This document shows, piece after piece, positions 53,045 to 60,992 of a DNA stretch of 64,000 bases; position 1 is the first letter of the stretch; each line of letters starts with the position of its first letter. Under the pieces are notes generated by a model. That model saw nothing but the letters and a program-made list of their open reading frames with translations, did not search any database and had not been told where the DNA came from. The DNA comes from JAZBPO01 sp963691775 (lineage in GTDB: Bacteria > Pseudomonadota > Gammaproteobacteria > Pseudomonadales > Azotimanducaceae), in the NCBI GenBank assembly GCA_963691775.1, contig OY829369.1, positions 4,216,001 through 4,280,000 of the forward strand. The letters are read 5' to 3'. The translations under genes and the position numbers were made by a program.

Positions 53045-53752
53045 ATGGCCGTCTGGTGCGTCGTTCCCGCCGGTGGCGTCGGCAGTCGCGTCGGCGCGGC
53101 CGTCCCGAAGCAGTATCTGACCCTGGAATCTCGCCCCCTCCTGTCGTGGACGCTCGAAGCACTCATGAGCGCGCCCATCGACGGCATCGCGCTGGTGGTT
53201 GCGCCCAACGATATGCACATCGACTCGATCGAACTGCCGCGCGGGGTACGCATCGTGCGTGAGGGCGGGGCGAGTCGGGCGATTTCCGTGCTTGCAGGTC
53301 TCGATGCGCTCCGAGACGAGCTTGATGCCGGGGACCTTGTGCTCGTCCATGACGCCGCGCGTCCGTGCCTTGACTCAGCGCTGGTCCGCCGACTGATTGA
53401 AGCGGTGGCGAACCATGCAGATGGAGGTCTACTTGCCCTGCCCGTGGCGGATACAGTCAAGCGTGCAGGGTCGGTCTCGGGCAGCTTGGTGGTGAGCGAG
53501 ACATTGGACCGGAGCGGGCTCTGGCTGGCGCAGACCCCGCAGGCCTTCCCTTTCGCGCGACTTCGCCTGGCGTTGCGCGCGGCTCTTGCGCGCGGGGATG
53601 CGGTCACCGACGAGGCGTCCGCGATCGAGCTCGATGGTGGTCGGCCCTTGCTGGTTCCGGGTGCGCACGAGAACCTCAAGGTCACCGAAGCAGCGGATCT
53701 TGCTTTGGCTGCTTTCTGGTTAGGGCGACGTGCGGCGGAGGGCGCTGCGTGA
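53045..53752 (+). CDS. ispD: 2-C-methyl-D-erythritol 4-phosphate cytidylyltransferase
   Basis: Third step of the MEP isoprenoid pathway. 235 residues from ATG 53045. CTP-binding VVPAGGVGSRVGAAVPKQYL, the basic signature Lys in that loop, LVHDAARPCLD, and AQTPQAFPF. Overlaps ispF by four bases. Confidence 0.97.
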   Translation: MAVWCVVPAGGVGSRVGAAVPKQYLTLESRPLLSWTLEALMSAPIDGIALVVAPNDMHIDSIELPRGVRIVREGGASRAISVLAGLDALRDELDAGDLVLVHDAARPCLDSALVRRLIEAVANHADGGLLALPVADTVKRAGSVSGSLVVSETLDRSGLWLAQTPQAFPFARLRLALRAALARGDAVTDEASAIELDGGRPLLVPGAHENLKVTEAADLALAAFWLGRRAAEGAA

Positions 53753-54240
53753 GGATCGGTCACGGCTACGACGTGCATCGTTTCCTGCCTGAAGACGGGG
53801 TGACGTCGCACGTGCGCCTGGGCGGCGTCGATGTTCCCTGCAGGACGCCGATCGAGGCGCATTCCGATGGTGATGTCCTCATTCATGCGCTGTGCGACGC
53901 ACTTCTCGGCGCCGCGGCGCTCGGCGACATTGGTCGTCACTTCCCCGATACGGAAGCGGCGTTCGAGAACGCCGATAGCATGGGCCTCCTTGACGACGTG
54001 ATGAAGCTAGTGGGCGATGCGGGCTGGCGCGTAGGGAATGCAGACCTCACGCTCGTCGCGCAGACGCCCCGCGTGGCGAGATACGTGGACGCCATGGCGT
54101 CGCGCATCGCCGAGGCGCTCGGCGTGGAGGCAGACGCGGTGAATGTGAAGGCCACGACGACGGAACGGCTTGATGCCATCGGCGCCGGCGATGGGCTTGC
54201 TGCGCACGCGGTTGTGCTTCTGATGGCGTCGACCTCTTGA
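53749..54240 (+). CDS. ispF: 2-C-methyl-D-erythritol 2,4-cyclodiphosphate synthase
   Basis: Fifth step of the MEP pathway, a zinc trimer. 163 residues from GTG 53749. Zinc ligands in GHGYDVHRF (Asp8, His10) and the next His in HSDGDVLIHALCDALLGA; C-terminal VNVKATTTERLDAIGAGDGLAAHA. Overlaps truD by four bases. Confidence 0.97.
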   Translation: MRIGHGYDVHRFLPEDGVTSHVRLGGVDVPCRTPIEAHSDGDVLIHALCDALLGAAALGDIGRHFPDTEAAFENADSMGLLDDVMKLVGDAGWRVGNADLTLVAQTPRVARYVDAMASRIAEALGVEADAVNVKATTTERLDAIGAGDGLAAHAVVLLMASTS

Positions 54241-55259
54241 GCACGCCCTTTGCCCTCCCTGAGTGGCCTGCGCCCGAGACCCTCGGTCTCCGCGGCAGCT
54301 ATCGCGATGCACCTGAAGCGTTCCGCGTTGAAGAGGTCTCAGGCTGGCAGATTAGCGGTGAAGGCGAGCATCTGCTCTGCGAAGTGGAGAAGACTGGCCT
54401 GAACAGTGCCGATCTTGCGGAGCGCCTGGCAGCGCTCTGCAGTGCTCGGCCGGCCGACGTCGGATACTGTGGCAACAAGGACCGCCACGCTGTGACGCGG
54501 CAGTGGTTCAGCGTTCGTACCCCGATCGGATTCGCATGGCCCGATGAAGCGCCGCGCGAGGAATTCGATGCGCGCGGTGCAGGATGGCGCCTGCTCACCA
54601 CGGCGCGGCACGGGCGCAAGTTGCGCCGCGGCGATCACGGCGCGAATCGCTTTCGGCTCGTGCTCAGACTCGCCGCTGAGGCTGAGGGCGGCCTGCCTTC
54701 GGCCGATGTCGTGCGCGCCGTGCTCGAGCGGGGCGTACCCAATTATTTCGGTCCGCAGCGCTTTGGGCGTGGGTATGCGAATTTGACGCGTGCCCGACGC
54801 TGGGCGGAAGAGGGCGCGCGCCTGCCACCGCGGGGCAATCAGCGTGGATTCACGATCTCGGCGGCGAGATCTCTGCTCTTCAATGAAGTCGTTGCGGCAC
54901 GTGTGCGCGCGCGCACGATCGAACGGTGCATGGACGGTGATGTGGCTGAAGCGAACCTTCCCACGGGCCCCCTATGGGGAAGGGGCCGGAGTGCGACCGA
55001 CGGCGCTGCCGCGGAAATCGAGCGCGCAGCCCTGGAGCCATGGGCGCTCTGGTGCAGGGCGCTGGAACATGCTGGTTTGAGCCAGGAACGGCGTCCGCTT
55101 GTGCTGAAGCCAAAGGCGTTGGAGGTCGAGGTCGCAGATGACCGCTTGATTCTTGCGTTCACGCTCGCGCCAGGGGCATTCGCCACCGCTTTGCTTCCTG
55201 CGCTCGGTGCGTTTGTCGATGCCGCGGCGCAAGCCCCGACTGAGGGCGCCGCCGCGTGA
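54237..55259 (+). CDS. truD: tRNA pseudouridine(13) synthase TruD
   Basis: Makes pseudouridine 13 in tRNA-Glu. 340 residues from TTG 54237 (TTGA overlap). Catalytic Asp is in GYCGNKDRHAVTRQWFSV; VPNYFGPQRFGR and the RxLLF segment (SAARSLLFNEVVAARV) are present. In other gammaproteobacteria surE follows; here pcm follows directly. Confidence 0.96.
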   Translation: MSTPFALPEWPAPETLGLRGSYRDAPEAFRVEEVSGWQISGEGEHLLCEVEKTGLNSADLAERLAALCSARPADVGYCGNKDRHAVTRQWFSVRTPIGFAWPDEAPREEFDARGAGWRLLTTARHGRKLRRGDHGANRFRLVLRLAAEAEGGLPSADVVRAVLERGVPNYFGPQRFGRGYANLTRARRWAEEGARLPPRGNQRGFTISAARSLLFNEVVAARVRARTIERCMDGDVAEANLPTGPLWGRGRSATDGAAAEIERAALEPWALWCRALEHAGLSQERRPLVLKPKALEVEVADDRLILAFTLAPGAFATALLPALGAFVDAAAQAPTEGAAA

Positions 55260-55921
55260 GTGATCTTGACGTTCGCGGCATCGGTTTTACGTCACAGCGA
55301 ACGCGTGATCGGTTGGTTGCGCGCCTCCGGGACGCTGGCGTGCTGGATGAACGCGTGCTTGCCGTCATCGCGGAAACGCCGCGTCACCTGTTCATAGACG
55401 AGGCTCTGGCCCATCGCGCCTACGAAGACACGGCGCTGCCAATCGGACATCAGCAGACGATCAGCCAGCCCTATATCGTTGCGCGGATGACTGAAGCCCT
55501 GCATGCGGGGCGAGTGCTCGATCGCGTGCTGGAGATCGGCACCGGCTGCGGCTATCAGACTGCCGTGTTGAGTGCGGTCGCAGGACAGGTCTACAGCATC
55601 GAACGCATCGCGCCTCTGCTGGAGCGGGCGCGCTCGCGACTGCGCGAACTGCGCGTGCGGAACGCCTTTCTGCGCCACGGCGATGGATGCCTTGGCTGGC
55701 CTGACAAAGGCCCATTTGATGGCATTCTTGTCGCCGCTGCGCCGCGAGGTGTGCCGGAGGCACTGGTCGAACAGCTTGCGCCAGGCGGACGCCTGGTCAT
55801 TCCGGTCGGTGACGGTGAAGAACAGGAGCTTGTGCTTATGGAGCGTGGCGAGGAGGGCGTGGAGCGCCGTGTACTCGAGCGCGTTCGGTTCGTGCCGCTG
55901 CTTGGAGGCACCGTGCGATGA
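55256..55921 (+). CDS. pcm: Protein-L-isoaspartate O-methyltransferase
   Basis: Repairs isoaspartyl damage in aged proteins. 221 residues from GTG 55256. SAM motif LEIGTGCGYQTAVLS, the upstream PRHLFIDE and LPIGHQQTISQPYIVARM, and the C-terminal RFVPLLGG are typical. Overlaps its neighbours on both sides by four bases. Confidence 0.97.
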   Translation: MSDLDVRGIGFTSQRTRDRLVARLRDAGVLDERVLAVIAETPRHLFIDEALAHRAYEDTALPIGHQQTISQPYIVARMTEALHAGRVLDRVLEIGTGCGYQTAVLSAVAGQVYSIERIAPLLERARSRLRELRVRNAFLRHGDGCLGWPDKGPFDGILVAAAPRGVPEALVEQLAPGGRLVIPVGDGEEQELVLMERGEEGVERRVLERVRFVPLLGGTVR

Positions 55922-56901
55922 GTAACGGGGCGGGCACAGACGAGGCGGGGCCGGTAAGCGCACCGCGCGGCATGCTGCAGTGGCTTGGCGTCTGCTTGCG
56001 TGGGAGTGCCATGGGCGTCGCCGAACTCGTGCCCGGCGTGTCCGGAGGGACCATAGCCTTTGTTACTGGCATCTACGTAGAGCTGGTGCAGTCGCTCTAC
56101 CGCTTCGACGGGCAGCTCCTGGCCTATGCGGCGCGGTTTCAGATTGCACTTGCGTGGCGTCACGTGAACGCCAGCTTTCTGCTGGCGCTCGCGGTGGGGA
56201 TGGGGGTCGCCGTCGTCAGCTTCTCGGGCGTCGTGGCCTGGCTGTTTGAGCACCACGAGATCGGGCTTTGGTCCTTCTTCTTCGGTTTGATCTGCGCGTC
56301 TGCCGCATTCGTTGCGCGTTCGGTTGGCGTCTGGGACTCCATTCGGTTGGCCTTTGCGCTTGCAGGGCTGATCATCGGTGCGGCCGTGAGCAACGCTGGC
56401 GGCCTCCCGGCATCGGAGCATCCAGCTGTGACCTTCGCTGCGGGCGCGGTCGCGATCTGCGCCTGGATCCTGCCTGGGGTGTCTGGCAGCTTCATGCTCC
56501 TGCTGCTCGGTCAGTATCAGCACGTCATTCGCTCGATCGCAGCATTCGATCTGGTCGTGATCGGGAGTCTCGCGGCGGGCTGTTTCGTCGGTCTTGCGCT
56601 CTTCACGCGCGCGCTGGCTTGGCTGCTTCGCATGCACTTCGCCAGCACGCTGGCGTTTTTGTGCGGCTTCATGGTCGGGTCCTTGCAGAAGCTCTGGCCT
56701 TGGCGACAAACGCTCAGCTACTACCTCGACTCACGCGGCGATGCCATTCCGGTGAACGTGAAGCCGATCGCGCCGGCCCAGTTCGAGGCCCTATATGGGG
56801 AAGACCCGATGGTGCTCTCGGCAATAGTTGCCTGTTCCATGGGGCTCGCTTTGGTCATGGTGCTCGACGTCGTATCGCGTCTAGGCGCGCGGGAAACCTG
56901 A
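55918..56901 (+). CDS. DUF368 membrane protein, probable undecaprenyl phosphate translocase
   Basis: 327 residues with about nine hydrophobic segments. The family signature is clear: GVAELVPGVSGGTIAFVTGIY near residue 33-53 and a second, repeated motif ICAWILPGVSGSFMLLLLGQY about 180-200, showing internal two-fold duplication. DUF368 proteins (PopT) were reported in 2022 to recycle C55 undecaprenyl phosphate across the inner membrane, mainly at alkaline pH. ATG 55918 overlaps the pcm stop; this gene occupies the place between pcm and nlpD, where it is not usual. Function here is inferred from family. Confidence 0.9.
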   Translation: MSNGAGTDEAGPVSAPRGMLQWLGVCLRGSAMGVAELVPGVSGGTIAFVTGIYVELVQSLYRFDGQLLAYAARFQIALAWRHVNASFLLALAVGMGVAVVSFSGVVAWLFEHHEIGLWSFFFGLICASAAFVARSVGVWDSIRLAFALAGLIIGAAVSNAGGLPASEHPAVTFAAGAVAICAWILPGVSGSFMLLLLGQYQHVIRSIAAFDLVVIGSLAAGCFVGLALFTRALAWLLRMHFASTLAFLCGFMVGSLQKLWPWRQTLSYYLDSRGDAIPVNVKPIAPAQFEALYGEDPMVLSAIVACSMGLALVMVLDVVSRLGARET

Positions 56902-56905
56902 ACGC

Positions 56906-57697
56906 GTGCGGCGCGAGCTCTTCGCCCCTTTTTTTGCCCTGCTGCTTGCGGGATGCGCATCTTCTCCCGCACCGGTGACCGAGCGGGGGGTGTCCGATCC
57001 ACCGCCGAGCGGCTACCACCGCGTGCGGGAGGGCGACACGCTTTACTCGATTGCCTGGCGCTATGGAATCGATTGGGAAGCACTTGCGCAGCGTAATCGC
57101 ATTGGCCCGCCGTACACGATCCGGCCCGGTCAGCGCATACGCGTACTCGGCAGTGGCCCGCCGCATTCTGCAGCGTCCAATCCTGAGCGGGCGCCTGCGT
57201 CCGCGAACGCATCCACCGGCTCAGCGTCCCGGACGACGGCGTCGCGGACCCGCACGCGGACCCGAACGGGGACCCCAACGGGGACCCCAACGGGGACCCC
57301 AACACGGAAGGCACCACTGCCCAGCGGGCCGATTGCCTGGGATTGGCCGCTCGAGGGGGAAGTCGTGCAGGGCTTTGCGCTGACAGGGCAGCGCGTCAAC
57401 AAGGGGCTAGATATTCGCGGAGCGCCTGGCGCGATGGTTCGCGCGGCTGCCCGGGGCGAAGTGGTTTATGCGGGGACGGGCCTGCGCGGACACAGCCGGC
57501 TTGTCATCGTGAAGCATGACGAAACCTGGCTCTCGGCCTACGCCCACGACGACGAGATCCTCGTCAAAGAGGGACAGCAACTGGTCGCGGGCGATCAGGT
57601 GGCACGGCTGGCCGGCGACGCGCCGCGCGTTCTGCACTTCGAGATCCGGCGCCAGGGCAAGCCTGTTGATCCGAGCGGACTGCTGCCGAAGCGCTGA
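56906..57697 (+). CDS. nlpD: NlpD-type lipoprotein, LysM and LytM domains
   Basis: Activator of the AmiC-type amidase in cell separation. 263 residues from GTG 56906. Lipobox LLAGC with Cys17, a LysM domain (YHRVREGDTLYSIAWRYG to QRIRVLG, about 33-80), a Ser/Thr/Arg/Pro-rich linker with GTPT repeats, and a C-terminal LytM/M23 domain that lacks the first zinc His (NKGLDIRG) but keeps SAYAHDDE and LHFEIRRQG, as in catalytically dead NlpD/EnvC regulators. Usually followed by rpoS; here it converges on fdxA. Confidence 0.94.
   Translation: MRRELFAPFFALLLAGCASSPAPVTERGVSDPPPSGYHRVREGDTLYSIAWRYGIDWEALAQRNRIGPPYTIRPGQRIRVLGSGPPHSAASNPERAPASANASTGSASRTTASRTRTRTRTGTPTGTPTGTPTRKAPLPSGPIAWDWPLEGEVVQGFALTGQRVNKGLDIRGAPGAMVRAAARGEVVYAGTGLRGHSRLVIVKHDETWLSAYAHDDEILVKEGQQLVAGDQVARLAGDAPRVLHFEIRRQGKPVDPSGLLPKR
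57265..57300 (+). repeat. 12-base tandem repeat in nlpD
   Basis: Three perfect copies of AACGGGGACCCC, followed by AACACGG; upstream CGGACCCG-type units look like diverged copies. In frame it codes for TGTPTGTPTGTPT in the linker between LysM and LytM. Each unit holds a GGGG/CCCC self-complement. Copy number could change without shifting the frame. Confidence 0.9.
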
Positions 57698-57709
57698 GTG
57701 CTCAGCGCT
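57690..57709. terminator. Perfect palindrome across the convergent nlpD/fdxA ends
   Basis: AGCGCTGAG (57690-57698) and CTCAGCGCT (57701-57709), nine perfect pairs with a two-base centre. It contains both stop codons: nlpD TGA at 57695-57697 and the fdxA TGA on the other strand at 57702-57704; both proteins end in an Arg codon CGC. Without a T-run it is at most a bidirectional mRNA-end hairpin or a cruciform/protein site. Confidence 0.6.
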
Positions 57710-58025
57710 CGAGGTGCTGGAGCTTGCCGTCGACACCGTCCCATTCCTCGGCGTCGGCCGGCGCATCCTTCTTTTCAGTGATGTTCGGCCAGATCTCTGC
57801 GAGTTCGGCGTTCAGTTCGATGAATTGCTGCTGGTCATCCGGAAGCTCATCTTCCGAGAAGATCGCGTCTACCGGGCATTCTGGTTCGCACAGCGCGCAG
57901 TCGATGCATTCATCGGGGTGAATGACGAGGAAGTTCGGGCCCTCATAAAAGCAGTCGACGGGACAGACCTCGACGCAGTCCGTGTGTTTGCACTTGATGC
58001 AGTTTTCGACGACGACGAAGGTCAT
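57702..58025 (-). CDS. fdxA: 7Fe ferredoxin FdxA
   Basis: Low-potential electron carrier with one 3Fe-4S and one 4Fe-4S cluster. 107 residues from ATG 58025. Cys9, Cys17 and Cys50 match the 3Fe ligands and Cys21, Cys40, Cys43 and Cys46 the 4Fe ligands of Azotobacter ferredoxin I, with extra Cys12 and Cys25. The acidic C-terminal half (QQFIELNAELAEIWPNIT) is typical. fdxA beside mutS is the Pseudomonas arrangement. Confidence 0.96.
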   Translation of the reverse strand: MTFVVVENCIKCKHTDCVEVCPVDCFYEGPNFLVIHPDECIDCALCEPECPVDAIFSEDELPDDQQQFIELNAELAEIWPNITEKKDAPADAEEWDGVDGKLQHLER

Positions 58026-58154
58026 TGCGTTTTGCTTCCGGTCTGAAGGTGAGGCGCCGGCACGAGGCTGCTGCGGCATGGAGTGCCCGGCGCGCGCATG
58101 ACGAGATTGTAGGGATCGCCCGAGTGTCGTGCCAAGGGGGCGATATTGAGGGGA

Positions 58155-60746
58155 TCAGGGGTTCTTGCCGAGGGCGCTGAGCCGATAAACAAGATCGAGC
58201 GCATCGCGCGGCGTGAGGGTGTCGGGGTCGATATCGTCGAGCGCCTCCCGAACGGGATCGGAGATGGGGGAAGCACACTCGGGCGCTGTCGGCGCAGAGG
58301 GCGGCGTGGCGAAGAGATCGGACTGCGTCGGCGAGACGCCGATCTGCAGGGCTCCGCTCTCCAACTCTGCGAGCTTGTCGCGCGCAGCGGCGATGACAGC
58401 GTCGGGCACGCCCGCGAGGCGCGCTACCTGGATTCCGTAGCTCTGGTTTGCGGGGCCTTCGGCGACAGAGTGGAGAAACACGATACGTCCGTCATGCTCG
58501 GCTGCCGTGAGGTGCACGTTGGCCACCGAGGGAACCTGATCGGCGAGCGCCGTCATCTCGAAGTAGTGCGTTGCAAAGAGCGTGAAGGCGCCGATAGAGC
58601 GCGCAATGTGATCTGCCGATGCCCAGGCGAGTGACAAGCCGTCGAAGGTGGACGTGCCGCGGCCGATCTCGTCCATGAGGATGAGCGAACGTTCTGTGGC
58701 GTTGTTGAGGATGCTCGCGGTTTCGGTCATTTCCACCATGAAGGTCGAGCGGCCGGCGGCGAGATCGTCGGAGGCGCCGATACGCGTGAAAATTCTGTCT
58801 ACCGGGCCGAGACGCGCGGCGCGGGCCGGCACGAAGGCGCCTGCCCAGCCCATGAGCACGATAAGTGCCGTTTGCCGCATGTACGTCGATTTGCCGCCCA
58901 TGTTCGGCCCGGTGATCACGAGCATGCGCCGGGTATCTTCGAAGTGGACATCGTTCGGAATGAAGGGATCTTCGAGCACCGATTCGACGACTGGATGACG
59001 GCCGCCCTCAATCAGCAAGCCGGGTGCTTCGCTGAGTGTGGGCCGCACGAGGTCGAGGCTGCGGGCGCGTTCGGCGAAGCAGGCGAGAACGTCGAGCTCA
59101 GCGAGATGCGCAGCAGTGTCCTGCAAGCCGAGCAGCGCGTCGCCAAGGATGTCGAAGAGCCCCTCATAAAGGTGTTTCTCGCGCGCCAGCGCGCGGGCGT
59201 GCGCAGACAGAGCCTTGTCTTCAAAAGCCTTCAGTTCGGGCGTCACGAAGCGCTCGGCGTTCTTGAGCGTCTGCCGTCGAACCCATTCGACGGGTGCGCG
59301 CTCGGCTTCTCTGCGCGGCGCCTCGAGGTAGTAGCCGTGGACGCGGTTGTATCCGACCTTGAGGCCGGCGATGCCTGAGCGTTCGCGCTCCCGCGCTTCG
59401 AGATCGACGAGAAAGGCGCTGGCGTTCTCGGACAGGCCACGGAGCTCGTCGAGCTCCGCATCGAAGCCCTGTGCAATCACGCCCCCGTCTCGTATGACTG
59501 CAGGGGGAGATTCGACGAGTGCGGACGCGAGCAGCTCGGCGATATCCGGGTGCGTTGAAATGCACGTACGCAGTACTTGCAGCCGCGGGTCCTCCACGGG
59601 ATCGAGCTGGGTGCGCAGCGCCGGAATGGCCTGCAGCGCGCCACGTAGCCGCGCCAGGTCCCGGGGCGGCGCCGAGCGCAGGGCGACGCGCGAGAGGACG
59701 CGTTCGAGATCGCCGATCGGGCGAAGGCCATCCAGCACGCTCGCCTCGAGGCCCGAATGGATGAGTAGTTCGATTGCCTGATGGCGAGCGGCGATGGTCG
59801 CCTGGTCGCGAAGGGGCCGATTCAGCCAGCGCGTGAGCAGGCGGCTGCCCATGGCAGTCGCGGTGCGGTCGAGTACTCGAACGAGCGTATGTTCTCGGCT
59901 GCCATCCTGCTGCTGATCGATCTCGAGATTCCGCCGCGAAGCCGCATCGAGGAGAAGCGCCTCGTCGTGACGCTCGCGACGCAAGCCGCATAGGTGGGGC
60001 AGTGCGCCGCGCTGGGTTTCCCGGGCGTACGCAAGGAGCGCGCCGGCAGCACCGATTGCAGGGCCCAGGTCCTCACAGTCGTGGCCAGCAAGATCCTGGA
60101 CGCCGAGTTGCGCCAGGAGCGCGCGGCGGCTCGCGTCGGGTTCGAAGTCCCATGGGGGTCGGGCGCGAACGGCGCCGGCCACCTGGATCGACAGCGGAGA
60201 GGCCTCGTCGTGGAGGATTTCGGCCGGGGACAGACGCTGCAGCTCGGAGGCAAGGGCATGTCTGCCCGTGACCTCGCTCACGCAGAATTCGCCGGATGAG
60301 AGGGACAGCCAAGCCAGCCCGTGGCGCTGATCGCCTGCGGTGCATACGGCGAGAAGGCGATTTTCCGCGCGTTCTTCGAGGAGCGTCTCGTCGGTCAGCG
60401 TGCCAGGGGTAACGATGCGCTGAACGCGCCGCTCTACGGGCCCCTTGCTTGTTGCCGGGTCCCCGATCTGTTCGCATATCGCCACGGAGACACCCAGGCG
60501 CACGAGCCGCGCGAGATACCCGTCTACGGCGTGATAGGGCACCCCGGCCATGGGGATGGGTTCGCCGGCGGATTGACCGCGATGGGTGAGGGTGATGTCC
60601 AGAAGATCGGCTGCGCGCTGAGCGTCGCCGTAGAACAGCTCGTAAAAATCACCCATCCGATAGAACAGCAGTTCCTCCGGATGCTCGGCCTTGATGCGCA
60701 GATATTGCTGCATCATCGGTGTGTGGCCGTCGAACTCGGAAGCCAT
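58155..60746 (-). CDS. mutS: DNA mismatch repair protein MutS
   Basis: Recognises mismatches and small loops, then recruits MutL. 863 residues from ATG 60746. Mismatch-binding Phe-X-Glu in YRMGDFYELF, connector, lever and clamp domains, then the ABC ATPase with Walker A TGPNMGGKSTYMRQ, STFMVEMTE, Walker B ILMDEIGRGTSTFDG, and the helix-turn-helix dimer segment. It lies upstream of fdxA on the same strand and is divergent from recA; 246 bases lie between the two starts. Confidence 0.98.
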   Translation of the reverse strand: MASEFDGHTPMMQQYLRIKAEHPEELLFYRMGDFYELFYGDAQRAADLLDITLTHRGQSAGEPIPMAGVPYHAVDGYLARLVRLGVSVAICEQIGDPATSKGPVERRVQRIVTPGTLTDETLLEERAENRLLAVCTAGDQRHGLAWLSLSSGEFCVSEVTGRHALASELQRLSPAEILHDEASPLSIQVAGAVRARPPWDFEPDASRRALLAQLGVQDLAGHDCEDLGPAIGAAGALLAYARETQRGALPHLCGLRRERHDEALLLDAASRRNLEIDQQQDGSREHTLVRVLDRTATAMGSRLLTRWLNRPLRDQATIAARHQAIELLIHSGLEASVLDGLRPIGDLERVLSRVALRSAPPRDLARLRGALQAIPALRTQLDPVEDPRLQVLRTCISTHPDIAELLASALVESPPAVIRDGGVIAQGFDAELDELRGLSENASAFLVDLEARERERSGIAGLKVGYNRVHGYYLEAPRREAERAPVEWVRRQTLKNAERFVTPELKAFEDKALSAHARALAREKHLYEGLFDILGDALLGLQDTAAHLAELDVLACFAERARSLDLVRPTLSEAPGLLIEGGRHPVVESVLEDPFIPNDVHFEDTRRMLVITGPNMGGKSTYMRQTALIVLMGWAGAFVPARAARLGPVDRIFTRIGASDDLAAGRSTFMVEMTETASILNNATERSLILMDEIGRGTSTFDGLSLAWASADHIARSIGAFTLFATHYFEMTALADQVPSVANVHLTAAEHDGRIVFLHSVAEGPANQSYGIQVARLAGVPDAVIAAARDKLAELESGALQIGVSPTQSDLFATPPSAPTAPECASPISDPVREALDDIDPDTLTPRDALDLVYRLSALGKNP

Positions 60747-60906
60747 GGGTTCCCGGGGGGCGTGCAGCGAGCGAAGCGCGGCAGTGAATCATCCGCCTCG
60801 AAGGAGCGTCAACCGTCGGGAGCGCACGCTGCTCGCAGCGAATCACGCACGGTACACTGCGCTCCTGACCTGGCTGATCTGCTGGCCCCTTCGCGCCGGG
60901 TCATGA

Positions 60907-60926
60907 TACTGTACACGCATCCAGTC
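60907..60926 (+). promoter_or_regulatory. LexA (SOS) box of recA
   Basis: CTG (60909-60911), ten bases, CAG (60922-60924), with TA before CTG and T after CAG, fits the gammaproteobacterial LexA consensus. It overlaps a -10-like GATACT (60905-60910) that has CTGGCC (60882-60887) 17 bases upstream, so LexA would block RNA polymerase. It is 66 bases before the recA start. Confidence 0.8.
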
Positions 60927-60992
60927 GGGCGCCCGCCCGGCAAGTAGCATTCGGCGGCTTCCGAAGTCGCCCCCGGAACGAGGTCTAGGCGA

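Noticed and set aside
57265..57300. Short direct repeats as a CRISPR array
   Set aside because: Units are 12 bases, contiguous without spacers, and in frame inside nlpD.
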